DNA of 64,000 nt from Streptomyces lanatus. GTDB lineage: Bacteria; Actinomycetota; Actinomycetes; Streptomycetales; Streptomycetaceae. Numbering within the stretch: position 1 is the stretch's first letter; each line of letters begins with the position of its first letter. This document shows positions 17,575-28,020 of the stretch, in pieces. Position numbers and translations under genes: made by a program. The notes beneath the pieces were generated by a model, which worked only from the letters and a program-made list of their open reading frames with translations, was not told the origin of the DNA and made no database searches. The DNA is taken from the NCBI RefSeq assembly GCF_014655715.1, contig NZ_BNBM01000014.1:1-64000 (forward strand), read 5' to 3'.

Positions 17575-19401
17575 TCAGCCGCCGTAGGCCCCCGACGCCG
17601 TCAGGCGCAGGGCGGTGTCGATCAGCGGGACGTGGCTGAAGGCCTGCGGGAAGTTGCCGACCTGGCGCTGCAGGGCCGGATCCCACTCCTCGGCCAGCAG
17701 ACCGAGGTCGTTGCGCAGCGACAGCAGCTTCTCGAACAGCTTGCGGGCCTCGTCGACGCGGCCGATCATCGCCAGGTCGTCCGCCATCCAGAACGAGCAG
17801 GCCAGGAAGGCGCCCTCGTCGCCGGGGAGGCCGTCGACGCCCTTGCTCTCGCCCTCGGTGGGGTAGCGCAGGATGAAGCCGTCCGAGGTGGACAGCTCGC
17901 GCTGGATCGCCTCGATGGTGCCGATCACGCGCTTGTCGTCCGGCGGCAGGAAGCCCATCTGCGGGATCAGCAGCAGGGAGGCGTCCAGCTCCTTGGAGCC
18001 GTACGACTGCGTGAAGGTGTTGCGCTCCTTGTCGTAGCCCTTGTCGCACACGTCCCGGTGGATCTCGTCGCGCAGTTCCTTCCAGCGCTCCAGCGGGCCG
18101 TCCGCGTCCCCGGACTCGATGAGCTTGATGGTGCGGTCGACGGCGACCCAGGCCATCACCTTGGAGTGCACGAAGTGGCGGCGCGGGCCGCGCACCTCCC
18201 AGATGCCCTCGTCCGGCTCCTGCCAGTGGTCCTCCAGGTAGCGGATCAGCTTGAGCTGGAGCACCGAGGCGTAGTCGTTGCGCGCGAGCCCCGTCATATG
18301 GGCCAGGTGCAGGGCCTCGGTGACCTCGCCGTAGACGTCCAGCTGGAGCTGGTGCGCGGCGCCGTTGCCGACCCTGACCGGCGCGGAGTTCTCGTAGCCG
18401 GGCAGCCAGTCCAGCTCGGCCTCGCCCAGCTCGCGCTCACCGGCGATGCCGTACATGATCTGCAGGTTCTCCGGGTCGCCCGCGACCGCCCTGAGCAGCC
18501 ACTCGCGCCAGGCGCGGGCCTCCTCGCGGTAGCCGGTGCGCAGGAGGGAGGAGAGGGTGATCGCCGCGTCGCGAAGCCAGGTGTAGCGGTAGTCCCAGTT
18601 GCGGACGCCGCCGATGTCCTCCGGCAGGGAGGTCGTCGGGGCCGCGACGATGCCGCCCGTCGGGGCGTAGGTCAGGGCCTTCAGCGTGATCAGGGAGCGG
18701 ATCACCGCCTCACGGTACGGGCCGTGGTACGTGCAGTGCTCGACCCACTCGCGCCAGAAGTCCTCCGTCGCCTCCAGCGACTGCTCCGGCTCGGGCAGCG
18801 CCGGGGGCTGCTTGTGCGAGGGCTCCCAGGAGATCGTGAACGCGATCCGCTCACCCGGGGCGACCGTGAAGTCCGAGTATGTCGTCAGCGACTTGCCGTA
18901 GGTCTCGGCCTCCGTGTCGAACCACACAGAGTCCGGGCCCGCGACGGCGACCGTACGGCCCTCGTGCTTGTGCACCCAGGGCACCACCCGGCCGTAGGAG
19001 AAACGCATCCTGAGCGTCGAGCGCATCGGCACGCGGCCCGAGACGCCCTCCACGATGCGGATCAGCTGGGGCGCGCCGTCACGCGGCGGCATGAAGTCGA
19101 TCACTCGGACCGTGCCGCGCGGCGTGTCCCACTCGGACTCCAGGATCAGGGAGTCGCCGCGGTAGCTGCGCCGGGCCGCGGTGGGCGGCTCGGAGTCCGA
19201 GGCGTGCGCGGGGCCGAGCCGCCAGAAACCGTGCTCCTCGGTGCCCAGCAGGCCGGCGAAGATGGCATGCGAGTCGAAGCGGGGCAGGCACAGCCAGTCC
19301 ACTGTGCCGTCCCGGCAGACCAGTGCGGCGGTCTGCATGTCTCCGATGAGTGCGTAGTCTTCGATGCGCCCGGCCACGTGCAACTCCAGTCGAACGGCCA
19401 C
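17575..19401 (-). CDS. GH15 glucoamylase/trehalase-family protein
   Basis: A 608-aa cytoplasmic protein starting [20 protein letters not shown] and [13 protein letters not shown], the hallmark N-terminal beta-sandwich of the trehalase/glucoamylase-like group. [16 protein letters not shown] and the C-terminal [16 protein letters not shown] lie in the (alpha/alpha)6 barrel. Related actinobacterial enzymes hydrolyse trehalose or alpha-glucans. GTG 19401 has a G-rich ribosome site 4 nt upstream. Length fits the family (~600 aa). The exact substrate is uncertain. Confidence 0.9.
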   Translation of the reverse strand: MAVRLELHVAGRIEDYALIGDMQTAALVCRDGTVDWLCLPRFDSHAIFAGLLGTEEHGFWRLGPAHASDSEPPTAARRSYRGDSLILESEWDTPRGTVRVIDFMPPRDGAPQLIRIVEGVSGRVPMRSTLRMRFSYGRVVPWVHKHEGRTVAVAGPDSVWFDTEAETYGKSLTTYSDFTVAPGERIAFTISWEPSHKQPPALPEPEQSLEATEDFWREWVEHCTYHGPYREAVIRSLITLKALTYAPTGGIVAAPTTSLPEDIGGVRNWDYRYTWLRDAAITLSSLLRTGYREEARAWREWLLRAVAGDPENLQIMYGIAGERELGEAELDWLPGYENSAPVRVGNGAAHQLQLDVYGEVTEALHLAHMTGLARNDYASVLQLKLIRYLEDHWQEPDEGIWEVRGPRRHFVHSKVMAWVAVDRTIKLIESGDADGPLERWKELRDEIHRDVCDKGYDKERNTFTQSYGSKELDASLLLIPQMGFLPPDDKRVIGTIEAIQRELSTSDGFILRYPTEGESKGVDGLPGDEGAFLACSFWMADDLAMIGRVDEARKLFEKLLSLRNDLGLLAEEWDPALQRQVGNFPQAFSHVPLIDTALRLTASGAYGG

Positions 19402-19878
19402 GTCACCCCCCTTTGTGCAACAGGGGGCTCTCGCTTAGTGCGGTCAAGGGGTGGGTTTTGTAATGCGTCGTTGAGCGCTGAAGCAAAGCAGTCGTCTCGG
19501 CCGTAAGGCAAAACGACGGTCTCCGCTCAGCAATCTCTGCTCAACGAACTGACGAGCTCTCGTTGTTCCGGTGGTTACGGGCGAGGGGTGGTGCCGTGTT
19601 GCCGGCCGGGCTCGGCAGCGAATGTCCGAGCAGGATACGACGCACGTAGATGATCTGCGTGCCGCTCCGGGCAACCCGGGTCCGCCGAACGGGTGAGCAA
19701 TGGGTGAGCGATGGGTGGGAAACCGGTGAGGCGTGCGGATCCGTGCCGGCTCGTGTGCGGAGCGTGGCCGGAAGTCATCGGTCTTAGTCGCTGATACCCT
19801 GGTAGCCCGTGGACCGGTGGGCGTGAAGACCCCCGAACCGCACTTCAAGATCGCGACCACGGGAGCCCCCTCTTGGCC
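19402..19878 (+). other. Divergent intergenic region GH15-pyrG
   Basis: These 477 bp carry no supported gene. The GH15-proximal part (19440-19560) is less GC-rich than its surroundings and on the minus strand offers TTGCTT, 17 nt, TTACAA as a weak promoter. No operator, riboswitch or hairpin of note was recognised before pyrG. Confidence 0.5.
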
Positions 19879-21525
<1,647 letters not shown>

Positions 21526-21544
21526 CACGACAGTTGTACGGTGG

Positions 21545-21588
21545 CCGGGGTGCAAACCTTCAAAGGTTGGCACCCCGGTTTTTCTTTG
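21545..21588 (+). terminator. Intrinsic terminator after pyrG
   Basis: CCGGGGTGC (21545-21553) pairs with GCACCCCGG (21570-21578), with an inner AACCT/AGGTT stem, followed by TTTTTCTTT. It separates pyrG from the NUDIX gene. Confidence 0.9.
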
Positions 21589-21608
21589 CGCACGTGGAAG
21601 GGCAGGGC

Positions 21609-22235
21609 ATGACGATCAAGGACACCCCGGAGGAGTGGGAGATCCGGGCGACGGACACCCCCTTCGTGGGCAACAAGACCTCCGTCCGCACGGACGACGT
21701 GGTCATGCCCGACGGGTCGGTCGTACGGCGCGACTACCAGGTCCACCCCGGCTCGGTCGGCGTCCTCGCCCTCGACGACCAGGACCGGGTCCTGCTCATC
21801 AAGCAGTACCGCCACCCCGTGCGCCAGAAGCTGTGGGAGATCCCGGCAGGCCTGCTCGACGTCCCCGGCGAGAACCCGCTGCACGCCGCCCAGCGCGAGC
21901 TGTACGAGGAGGCGCACGTCAAGGCCGAGGACTGGCGGGTGCTGACGGACGTCTACACCACCGCGGGCGGCTGCGACGAGGCCGTACGGATCTTCCTCGC
22001 CCGGAATCTGTCCGAGGCGGAGGGGGAGCGGTTCGAGGTGGAGGACGAGGAGGCGGACCTGGAGCACGCGCGGGTGCCGGTGTCCGAGCTGGTGCGGGGG
22101 GTGCTGGCGGGCGAGCTGCATAACAACTGCCTTGTTGTGGGGGTGCTGTCTTTGGTTGCCGCGCGGGCGGGTGATGGGCTTGACGCGTTGCGTCCGGCGG
22201 GGGCGGCTTGGCCTGCGAGGCCGTTTGAGGTGTAG
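21609..22235 (+). CDS. NUDIX hydrolase (ADP-ribose pyrophosphatase-like)
   Basis: A 208-aa hydrolase with an intact NUDIX box, GLLDVPGENPLHAAQREL then YEEAHV, fitting G-x5-E-x7-RE-L-x-EE. The N-terminal part resembles ADP-ribose pyrophosphatases (VRRDYQVHPGSVGVLALDD). It would cleave ADP-ribose or a related nucleoside diphosphate. ATG 21609 lies just after the pyrG terminator with a weak AGGG site; the frame is open from 21534 but through that terminator. Repeat element copy 2 follows its stop by ~40 bp. Confidence 0.9.
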   Translation: MTIKDTPEEWEIRATDTPFVGNKTSVRTDDVVMPDGSVVRRDYQVHPGSVGVLALDDQDRVLLIKQYRHPVRQKLWEIPAGLLDVPGENPLHAAQRELYEEAHVKAEDWRVLTDVYTTAGGCDEAVRIFLARNLSEAEGERFEVEDEEADLEHARVPVSELVRGVLAGELHNNCLVVGVLSLVAARAGDGLDALRPAGAAWPARPFEV

Positions 22236-22273
22236 GCCGGGGGCTCTGTTCGGGCGCGGCGCCGTCGTGGCCG

Positions 22274-22320
22274 GTCGCGCCCGCGGCGGAGCCGCATATT
22301 GACACAGCCCCGCGCCCCTT
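22274..22320 (+). repeat. Interspersed GCGGCGGAGCCGC element, copy 2
   Basis: It contains CGCGGCGGAGCCGCATATTG and ACAGCCCCGCGCCCCTT, nearly identical to 10108-10160 and in the same orientation relative to the gene whose stop it follows. The remaining ~170 bp to the next start has no gene. Confidence 0.75.
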
Positions 22321-22492
22321 CCACCGGCGCCGCTCGACCCCGAGTCCTACGATCTGTTGATCCGATCGGGCGACGTCCCGCCATGCCCGCCTCGCTCCGC
22401 CCGGAACGTAGCAGAGCGTGAACTAGGCTCTGATATACGCCCGAACCGGAGTCCCGGCGGGCTTGCGCGTGCGTGGGACGGGAGTGTGGCCC

Positions 22493-24580
22493 GTGACGGA
22501 TCAGGTGGTGGACACAGGCGGCGTGCAGGTGTCGGCACGGACCTCCGACGGGAACCAATTCCTGGGCCGTACCCGCGAGTTGAAGGAGCTGCGCGCCGAC
22601 ATCGAGCGCGCGGGTCTGGACACCCTCTCCGGCCGCAAGGCGCCACGCGCGCGTGTGCTGCTCATCGCCGGCCGCCCCGGCTCGGGCCGCACCTCGCTCG
22701 CCGAGGAACTGGCACGCCAGGTCGGGGACGACTACCCCGACGGTGTCCTGCGCGCCCGGCTGACCGACCCCGACGGCACCCCCGTCCCCGTCGAGCGCAC
22801 CGCTCGCGAACTGCTCGGCGCCCTGGACCGGCCGACCCCGCCCGGCGCCGCCGAGGACGACCTCACGGCGGCCCTGCGCGAGGCGCTCGCCGACCGCCGG
22901 GTCCTGCTGCTGCTCGACGACGCGGCCGAGGCCGGGCAGGTCGACGCGCTGCTGCCGGACACCCCCGAGTGCCTGGCCGTCGCCGTCTCCGGCGGACCGC
23001 TCACCGGCATCTCCGACGTCCGACCCTGCACGCTGGGCGGCCTCGACACCAAGTCGGCCGTGGAGCTGCTGTCGCGGCACGCCGGGTCGGTCCGTATCAC
23101 GGTCGACCCGCGGGCCGCCGAGGGCCTCGTCGAGGTGTGCCAGGGGCAGCCGGCCGCGCTGATGCTGGCGGGCGGATGGCTCGCCGCCCGGCCCAAGGCC
23201 GCCGTGGCCGACCTCGCCAAACAGCTGCGCGCCGAGGGCGAGGAGGGCAGCCCGCTCAGCCGGGTCTTCCGCCTCGCCTACACCGGCCTGCCGACGCCCG
23301 CCGCCCGGATACTGCGGCTGCTCTCCCTCGCTCCCGGCGGCCTCGTCGACCCGCACACCGCCTCCGCGCTGGCCGGCTCCTCGGTGGACAGCGCCCACAC
23401 CACGCTGGACGACTTCGTCGGCCTCGGCATGCTGCACGCCGTCGACTCGCCGCTGCCCCAGTACGAGGTCCCGGCCTGTCTGCACCCGCTCCTGAAGGCC
23501 CTCACCGAGACCCAGGACCGCCCCGGAGAGCTGCAGCTCGCCCGCGCCCGGATGCTGGAGCGCACCGTACGGCTGCTGCAGTCGTGCCGGGCGATCACGG
23601 AGACCGACAGCCCCGAGACCCGGCAGAAACTCCTCGGGATGCCCCGCGCCCTGCGCTTCCCCAACCCCCGCGCGGCCGCCGACTGGCTGAGCATCCGGGG
23701 GCCCGCCCTGCTGGCCTCGGCCCGCACGGCGGTCGCCGACGGCGAGCTGGACACCCTCGCGAGACGCCTTATGTCCCAGCTGGTCAGGGCGATGGTCGCG
23801 CACTTCGGCACCCAGGCCGCCGCCCCCGACCTGTACGACATCCACCGCCTCGTCCTCGATGTCGCCGAGCGCCGGAAACTGCCCCGCGAGAAGGCAGCGG
23901 CCCTGCTGAACCTCGGCGACATCGACGCCCGGACGGGGCGCACCCGGGCGGCATTGGTGCGATTTCGGGCTGCGCTGGATGCCGGACGGGAAGGAAATGA
24001 CCCGTACGCGGCCGGTCGCGCGATGGAATCCGTAGGCGGCGCCCATCTGGAGCTCGGGGACTACGACCGGGCCGCCGACTGGTTCGGCCGCGCCCTCGCC
24101 CAGCGGCTGGCCCGGGCCGAGCGGGCCGACGCCGCCCGGCTGTACGGCCGTATCGCCGAGGCCCACACCTATGCGGGCCGGTACGGCGAGGCGCTGCGCA
24201 ACTGGCGGGCCGCGGTCTCCGGGCACCGCAAGAACGGCGATGTCGCGGGCCATGCGCGGGCGTTGAGCGAGCTCGCCCGGGTCCAGGAGTACGCCGGGCG
24301 GCCCGAGGAGTCGCTGCGCACCTGCCAGGAGGCGGTGGACTGCGCGCGGCGCGCCGAGGACCCGCGGCTGCAGGGAGCCCTGTACATGCGGCTCGCCGAC
24401 ACCCTGGACCGTCTCGGTGATCCCGCGGCGGCGCAGCTGCACCGGGGCGCGGCCGAGCGGATGCTGGGGGAGGAGGCCGAGAGCCCAGATGTGGCCGGGT
24501 CTGGGCCCGAGCAAGAGGGTTTCGAGCCGGAGGGAGACCCTGGTGCCTGCGAAATCCGTAGCGCATCTCCAGAAGATTGA
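22493..24580 (+). CDS. ATPase-TPR signalling-like protein (STAND/AfsR-type C-terminal)
   Basis: A 695-aa protein. Residues ~20-300 look like an NB-ARC/AAA ATPase: FLGRTRELKELRADIERAG, Walker A GRPGSGRTS and Walker B VLLLLDDAAEAGQ. A winged-helix-like stretch follows, and residues ~450-680 form TPR-like repeats (LNLGDIDARTGRTRAALV, AYAGRPEESLRTCQEAVD). The architecture resembles the C-terminal part of AfsR-type regulators, but there is no DNA-binding domain. Walker A has Arg in place of Lys (GSGRTS), which may weaken nucleotide hydrolysis. GTG 22493 has GGGAG 8 nt upstream. Function unknown. Confidence 0.8.
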   Translation: MTDQVVDTGGVQVSARTSDGNQFLGRTRELKELRADIERAGLDTLSGRKAPRARVLLIAGRPGSGRTSLAEELARQVGDDYPDGVLRARLTDPDGTPVPVERTARELLGALDRPTPPGAAEDDLTAALREALADRRVLLLLDDAAEAGQVDALLPDTPECLAVAVSGGPLTGISDVRPCTLGGLDTKSAVELLSRHAGSVRITVDPRAAEGLVEVCQGQPAALMLAGGWLAARPKAAVADLAKQLRAEGEEGSPLSRVFRLAYTGLPTPAARILRLLSLAPGGLVDPHTASALAGSSVDSAHTTLDDFVGLGMLHAVDSPLPQYEVPACLHPLLKALTETQDRPGELQLARARMLERTVRLLQSCRAITETDSPETRQKLLGMPRALRFPNPRAAADWLSIRGPALLASARTAVADGELDTLARRLMSQLVRAMVAHFGTQAAAPDLYDIHRLVLDVAERRKLPREKAAALLNLGDIDARTGRTRAALVRFRAALDAGREGNDPYAAGRAMESVGGAHLELGDYDRAADWFGRALAQRLARAERADAARLYGRIAEAHTYAGRYGEALRNWRAAVSGHRKNGDVAGHARALSELARVQEYAGRPEESLRTCQEAVDCARRAEDPRLQGALYMRLADTLDRLGDPAAAQLHRGAAERMLGEEAESPDVAGSGPEQEGFEPEGDPGACEIRSASPED

Positions 24581-24593
24581 TGCAATGAAAGGC

Positions 24594-24621
24594 TAGACAG
24601 CGAGAACACCTTCATTAGACT
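24594..24621 (+). promoter_or_regulatory. Possible promoter of ald
   Basis: TAGACA (24594-24599), 16 nt, then TAGACT (24616-24621) lies in a locally AT-rich stretch ~100 bp before ald. The match to the housekeeping consensus is moderate, so this is tentative. Confidence 0.25.
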
Positions 24622-24724
24622 GGCTCTGCCGCACCTTCTCCTGCGGTGTCTCCTGGTGTGCCCTGCACGCCTGGGTATGTATGGAAATGCCCCCACACCC
24701 TCTGAGCCAAGGACCGTGATCGAC

Positions 24725-25840
24725 GTGAAGGTCGGCATCCCCCGCGAGGTCAAGAACAACGAGTTCCGGGTGGCCATCACCCCCGCCGGCGTGCACGAGC
24801 TGGTGCGCCACGGCCACCAGGTGGTCATCGAGCAGGGCGCCGGTATCGGCTCGTCCATCCCGGACGAGGAGTACGTCGCCGCCGGCGCGCAGATCCTCGG
24901 CACCGCCGACGAGGTGTGGGCCACCGCCGACCTGCTGCTGAAGGTCAAGGAGCCCATCGCCGAGGAGTACCACCGGCTCCGCAAGGACCAGACGCTTTTC
25001 ACCTATCTGCACCTGGCCGCCTCCAAGGAGTGCACGGACGCCCTCATCGAGTCCGGCACCACGGCCATCGCCTACGAGACCGTCGAGCTGCCCTCCCGGG
25101 CCCTGCCGCTGCTCGCCCCGATGTCCGAGGTCGCGGGCCGCCTCGCCCCGCAGGTCGGCGCCTACCACCTGATGGCCGCCAACGGTGGCCGCGGTGTGCT
25201 GCCCGGCGGTGTCCCGGGCGTGCTGGCCGGCAAGGCCGTCGTCATCGGCGGCGGCGTCTCCGGCTGGAACGCCGCGCAGATCGCCATCGGCATGGGCTTC
25301 CACGTCACCCTGCTCGACAAGGACATCAACAAGCTCAAGGAAGCCGACAAGGTCTTCGGCACCAAGATCCAGACCGTCGTCTCCAACGCCTTCGAGCTGG
25401 AGAAGGCCTGCCTGGAGGCCGACCTCGTCATCGGCGCCGTCCTCATCCCGGGCGCCAAGGCCCCGAAGCTGGTCACCAACGAGCTGGTCTCCCGTATGAA
25501 GCCGGGAAGTGTCCTTGTCGACATCGCGATCGACCAGGGCGGCTGCTTCGAGGACTCGCGTCCGACGACCCACGCCGAGCCGACCTTCCCGGTCCACAAC
25601 TCGGTCTTCTACTGCGTCGCCAACATGCCCGGCGCCGTGCCCAACACCTCCACCTACGCGCTCACCAACGCCACGCTGCCCTACATCGTCGAGCTGGCCA
25701 ACAAGGGCTGGGTCGAGGCGCTGCGCCGTGACGCAGCGCTGGCCAAGGGCCTCAACACGCATGACGGCAAGGTGGTTTACCGCGAGGTCGCGGAGGCGCA
25801 CGGCCTGGAGCACGTGGAGCTCGCGACGCTGCTCGACTGA
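24725..25840 (+). CDS. ald: Alanine dehydrogenase
   Basis: A 371-aa NAD-dependent enzyme interconverting L-alanine with pyruvate and ammonia. It opens MKVGIPREVKNNEFRVAITP, the canonical Ald start with the pyruvate-binding Arg; KVKEPIAEEY carries the catalytic Lys region, GRGVLPGGVPGVLAGKAVV leads into the Rossmann fold with VIGGGVSGWNAAQIA. GTG 24725 has AAGGA 11 nt upstream; GTG 24716 would add MID and is also plausible. A perfect hairpin follows 90 bp after the stop. The gene stands alone. Confidence 0.97.
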   Translation: MKVGIPREVKNNEFRVAITPAGVHELVRHGHQVVIEQGAGIGSSIPDEEYVAAGAQILGTADEVWATADLLLKVKEPIAEEYHRLRKDQTLFTYLHLAASKECTDALIESGTTAIAYETVELPSRALPLLAPMSEVAGRLAPQVGAYHLMAANGGRGVLPGGVPGVLAGKAVVIGGGVSGWNAAQIAIGMGFHVTLLDKDINKLKEADKVFGTKIQTVVSNAFELEKACLEADLVIGAVLIPGAKAPKLVTNELVSRMKPGSVLVDIAIDQGGCFEDSRPTTHAEPTFPVHNSVFYCVANMPGAVPNTSTYALTNATLPYIVELANKGWVEALRRDAALAKGLNTHDGKVVYREVAEAHGLEHVELATLLD

Positions 25841-26221
25841 GCCGTTCGCAAGGCCGATCGGACGGTCGATCGGCTAAGTCACTTTCTGATAAAGGCGATA
25901 CGTCAACACCAGTCGTCAACCGTACGCACCCGGCCGGACCTTGCCCGAAAAGGTCCGGCCGGATGTGTGTATGGTCACTTTGCGACTCTCGGTCAACTCG
26001 CCTCGAACGCAACCCTTCGACCGATTCGCACACCCTTGAAACCTGCCGTGCGACGGCCGTACGCCCTTGACAGCGGGATGTTTCATTGTCGACACATCTG
26101 CCCGGTCCGGCGGATTGTGTTGCTGCGAACGCCCGACACGCCATAGAGTCGCCGACTGTCGGCATGGTGCCACGCTGACCTGTCTAGAAATTTCCTGGTC
26201 ACCAAGGAGGTAAGACGACTT
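25841..26221 (+). other. Intergenic region ald-parA
   Basis: These 381 bp hold the ald hairpin and a leader for the ParA-like gene. TTGACA occurs at 26067-26072 but no good -10 lies at 17-18 bp. A strong ribosome site AAGGAGGT is at 26204-26211. No parS-like GTTTCACGTGAAAC site was seen. Confidence 0.55.
25930..25962 (+). terminator. Hairpin terminator after ald
   Basis: A perfect 13-bp stem, CCGGCCGGACCTT with AAGGTCCGGCCGG, has a 7-nt loop. There is no U-tract, as is common for Streptomyces terminators. Confidence 0.7.
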
Positions 26222-27400
26222 GTGAATGAGTCGACATTTTCTCCCGGGGGTGGTCAACCAGGAATGCCGGTACGGGGCCAGGGTCCCGCGGGATTCGAGG
26301 CTGTCGGCTCCGTCGCGGTGCGCACCTTCGCAGCCCACCAGAGTCACCTGACACCACGGGTGACTCAGCCAGCACACATGAGCATGGATGGCCATCACGT
26401 GAACGCCATGGCCGGCGACGGAAGTGGCGCGCCCCACAACCAACTCGCCGACTACGACGAACTGCCCGAGGGGCACTTCTACGACCCCGACGCGGAGTAC
26501 GAGCCAGACCCCGAGTACGCGGCCACGCTCGCGCCCGACGCTGCCCGGCAGCGCCGTGAGCGCGTCGGCCCGACCGGGCGTCCGCTGCCGTACTTCCCGA
26601 TCCCGGGTCCACTCACCGACCACGGCCCCGCGAAGATCATCGCGATGTGCAACCAGAAGGGCGGCGTCGGCAAGACGACGTCGACCATCAACCTGGGTGC
26701 GGCACTCGCGGAATACGGACGCCGGGTCCTGCTCGTCGACTTCGACCCTCAGGGCGCGCTCTCGGTCGGCCTCGGCGTGAATCCGATGGAGCTCGACCTC
26801 ACCGTCTACAACCTGCTCATGGAGCGGGGCATGTCGGCGGACGAGGTGCTCCTGAAGACGGCGGTCCCCAACATGGACCTGCTGCCCAGCAACATCGACC
26901 TGTCGGCCGCGGAGGTCCAGCTCGTCTCCGAGGTCGCGCGTGAGTCGACGCTCCAGCGCGCCCTGAAGCCGCTGCTGCCCGACTACGACTTCATCGTGAT
27001 CGACTGTCAGCCCTCGCTCGGTCTGCTCACGGTCAACGCGCTGACGGCCGCCCACAAGGTGATCGTGCCGCTGGAGTGCGAGTTCTTCGCGCTGCGCGGT
27101 GTGGCGCTGCTGACCGAGACCATCGAGAAGGTCCAGGAGCGGCTCAACCCGGAGCTGGAGCTCGACGGGATCCTCGCCACGATGTACGACTCGCGCACGG
27201 TCCACAGCCGCGAGGTGCTGGCCCGTGTGGTCGAGGCGTTCGACGATCACGTCTACCACACGGTCATCGGGCGCACGGTCCGCTTCCCGGAGACCACGGT
27301 CGCCGGTGAGCCGATCACCACGTACGCCTCCAACTCCGTCGGTGCCGCCGCCTATCGCCAGCTCGCCAGGGAGGTGCTCGCCCGGTGTCACGCCGAGTGA
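26222..27400 (+). CDS. ParA/Soj-family ATPase of the scpAB operon
   Basis: A 392-aa protein whose C-terminal ~255 residues are a ParA ATPase: deviant Walker A KGGVGKTTSTINLG (~146-159), VDFDPQGALSVGLG, DLLPSNIDLS, and DCQPSLGLLTVNAL. The first ~130 residues are a polar, Pro/Gly/His-rich extension not found in most ParA proteins. It is unlike the origin-linked parA, which sits with parB; here it heads parA-RHH-scpA-scpB, an order also known near mycobacterial scpA. It may link DNA positioning with condensin loading. GTG 26222 has a near-perfect AAGGAGGT 10 nt upstream. Confidence 0.92.
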   Translation: MNESTFSPGGGQPGMPVRGQGPAGFEAVGSVAVRTFAAHQSHLTPRVTQPAHMSMDGHHVNAMAGDGSGAPHNQLADYDELPEGHFYDPDAEYEPDPEYAATLAPDAARQRRERVGPTGRPLPYFPIPGPLTDHGPAKIIAMCNQKGGVGKTTSTINLGAALAEYGRRVLLVDFDPQGALSVGLGVNPMELDLTVYNLLMERGMSADEVLLKTAVPNMDLLPSNIDLSAAEVQLVSEVARESTLQRALKPLLPDYDFIVIDCQPSLGLLTVNALTAAHKVIVPLECEFFALRGVALLTETIEKVQERLNPELELDGILATMYDSRTVHSREVLARVVEAFDDHVYHTVIGRTVRFPETTVAGEPITTYASNSVGAAAYRQLAREVLARCHAE

Positions 27401-28002
27401 GTCTGCCGGGGGCCGACGAACTGTTCCGTACGACAGGGGGTATGGCGCTCCAGCCGTCCACTCCCCGGCGCCCCGCCAACGGCGAGGCCCGGGTACCGGC
27501 TCCCGCGGGGGAGAGCGACGCGGCCGCCGCCGCGGAGGACGCACCGCAGTCGGTGCCCGCGCAGGGCGGTGACGGCGACGGCGCGGAGCATGTGGCGGCC
27601 GACGCGGAGTCCGCCGACGCCGGTGAGTCGCGCAGCCGGTCCGCGGAGCGCTCCGCTCGGCGTCAAGGGGCGCAGGAAGGTTCTGCCGGTACGACCACGG
27701 CTGCCTCCGGCGCTTCCCCCTCCGCCGCCTCTTCCTCCAATTCCGGTGCCGCATCGCGCAAGCGCGGTCGGTCCGCCTCGCGTCGGCCCAGTGGCCGCGA
27801 ACGGCACGACGAGAAGATCACCGTGTATGTCTCGGCCGAGGAGCTCATGGATCTGGAGCATGCCCGTCTGGTGCTCCGGGGTGAGCACGGGCTGGCCGTC
27901 GACCGTGGGCGGATCGTGCGTGAGGCGGTGGCCGTGGTCCTCGCGGATCTGGAGAGCCGCGGAGACGCCAGCATCCTGGTACGACGGCTTCGCGGGCGGT
28001 AG
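27385..28002 (+). CDS. Putative ribbon-helix-helix DNA-binding partner of ParA-like protein
   Basis: A 205-aa protein. Residues ~20-140 are low-complexity Ala/Ser/Glu/Arg; residues ~145-205 hold KITVYVSAEELMDLEHARLV and VDRGRIVREAVAVVLADLE, a strand followed by two helices as in ribbon-helix-helix proteins. GTG 27385 has GGGAGG 10 nt upstream and overlaps parA by 16 bp; GTG 27397 would give a GTGA overlap. Its place between a ParA ATPase and ScpA suggests a ParB-like or accessory DNA-binding role. This is inference from fold pattern and context. Confidence 0.75.
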   Translation: MSRRVSLPGADELFRTTGGMALQPSTPRRPANGEARVPAPAGESDAAAAAEDAPQSVPAQGGDGDGAEHVAADAESADAGESRSRSAERSARRQGAQEGSAGTTTAASGASPSAASSSNSGAASRKRGRSASRRPSGRERHDEKITVYVSAEELMDLEHARLVLRGEHGLAVDRGRIVREAVAVVLADLESRGDASILVRRLRGR

Positions 28003-28020
28003 CGGTAGCCTGCGGGGGCT

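Noticed and set aside
26041-26100. TTGACA at 26067 as promoter of the ParA-like gene
   Set aside because: No acceptable -10 hexamer at 16-19 bp spacing.
25841-26221. parS sites near the ParA-like gene
   Set aside because: No GTTTCACGTGAAAC or close variant is present; this parA is not the origin-linked one.
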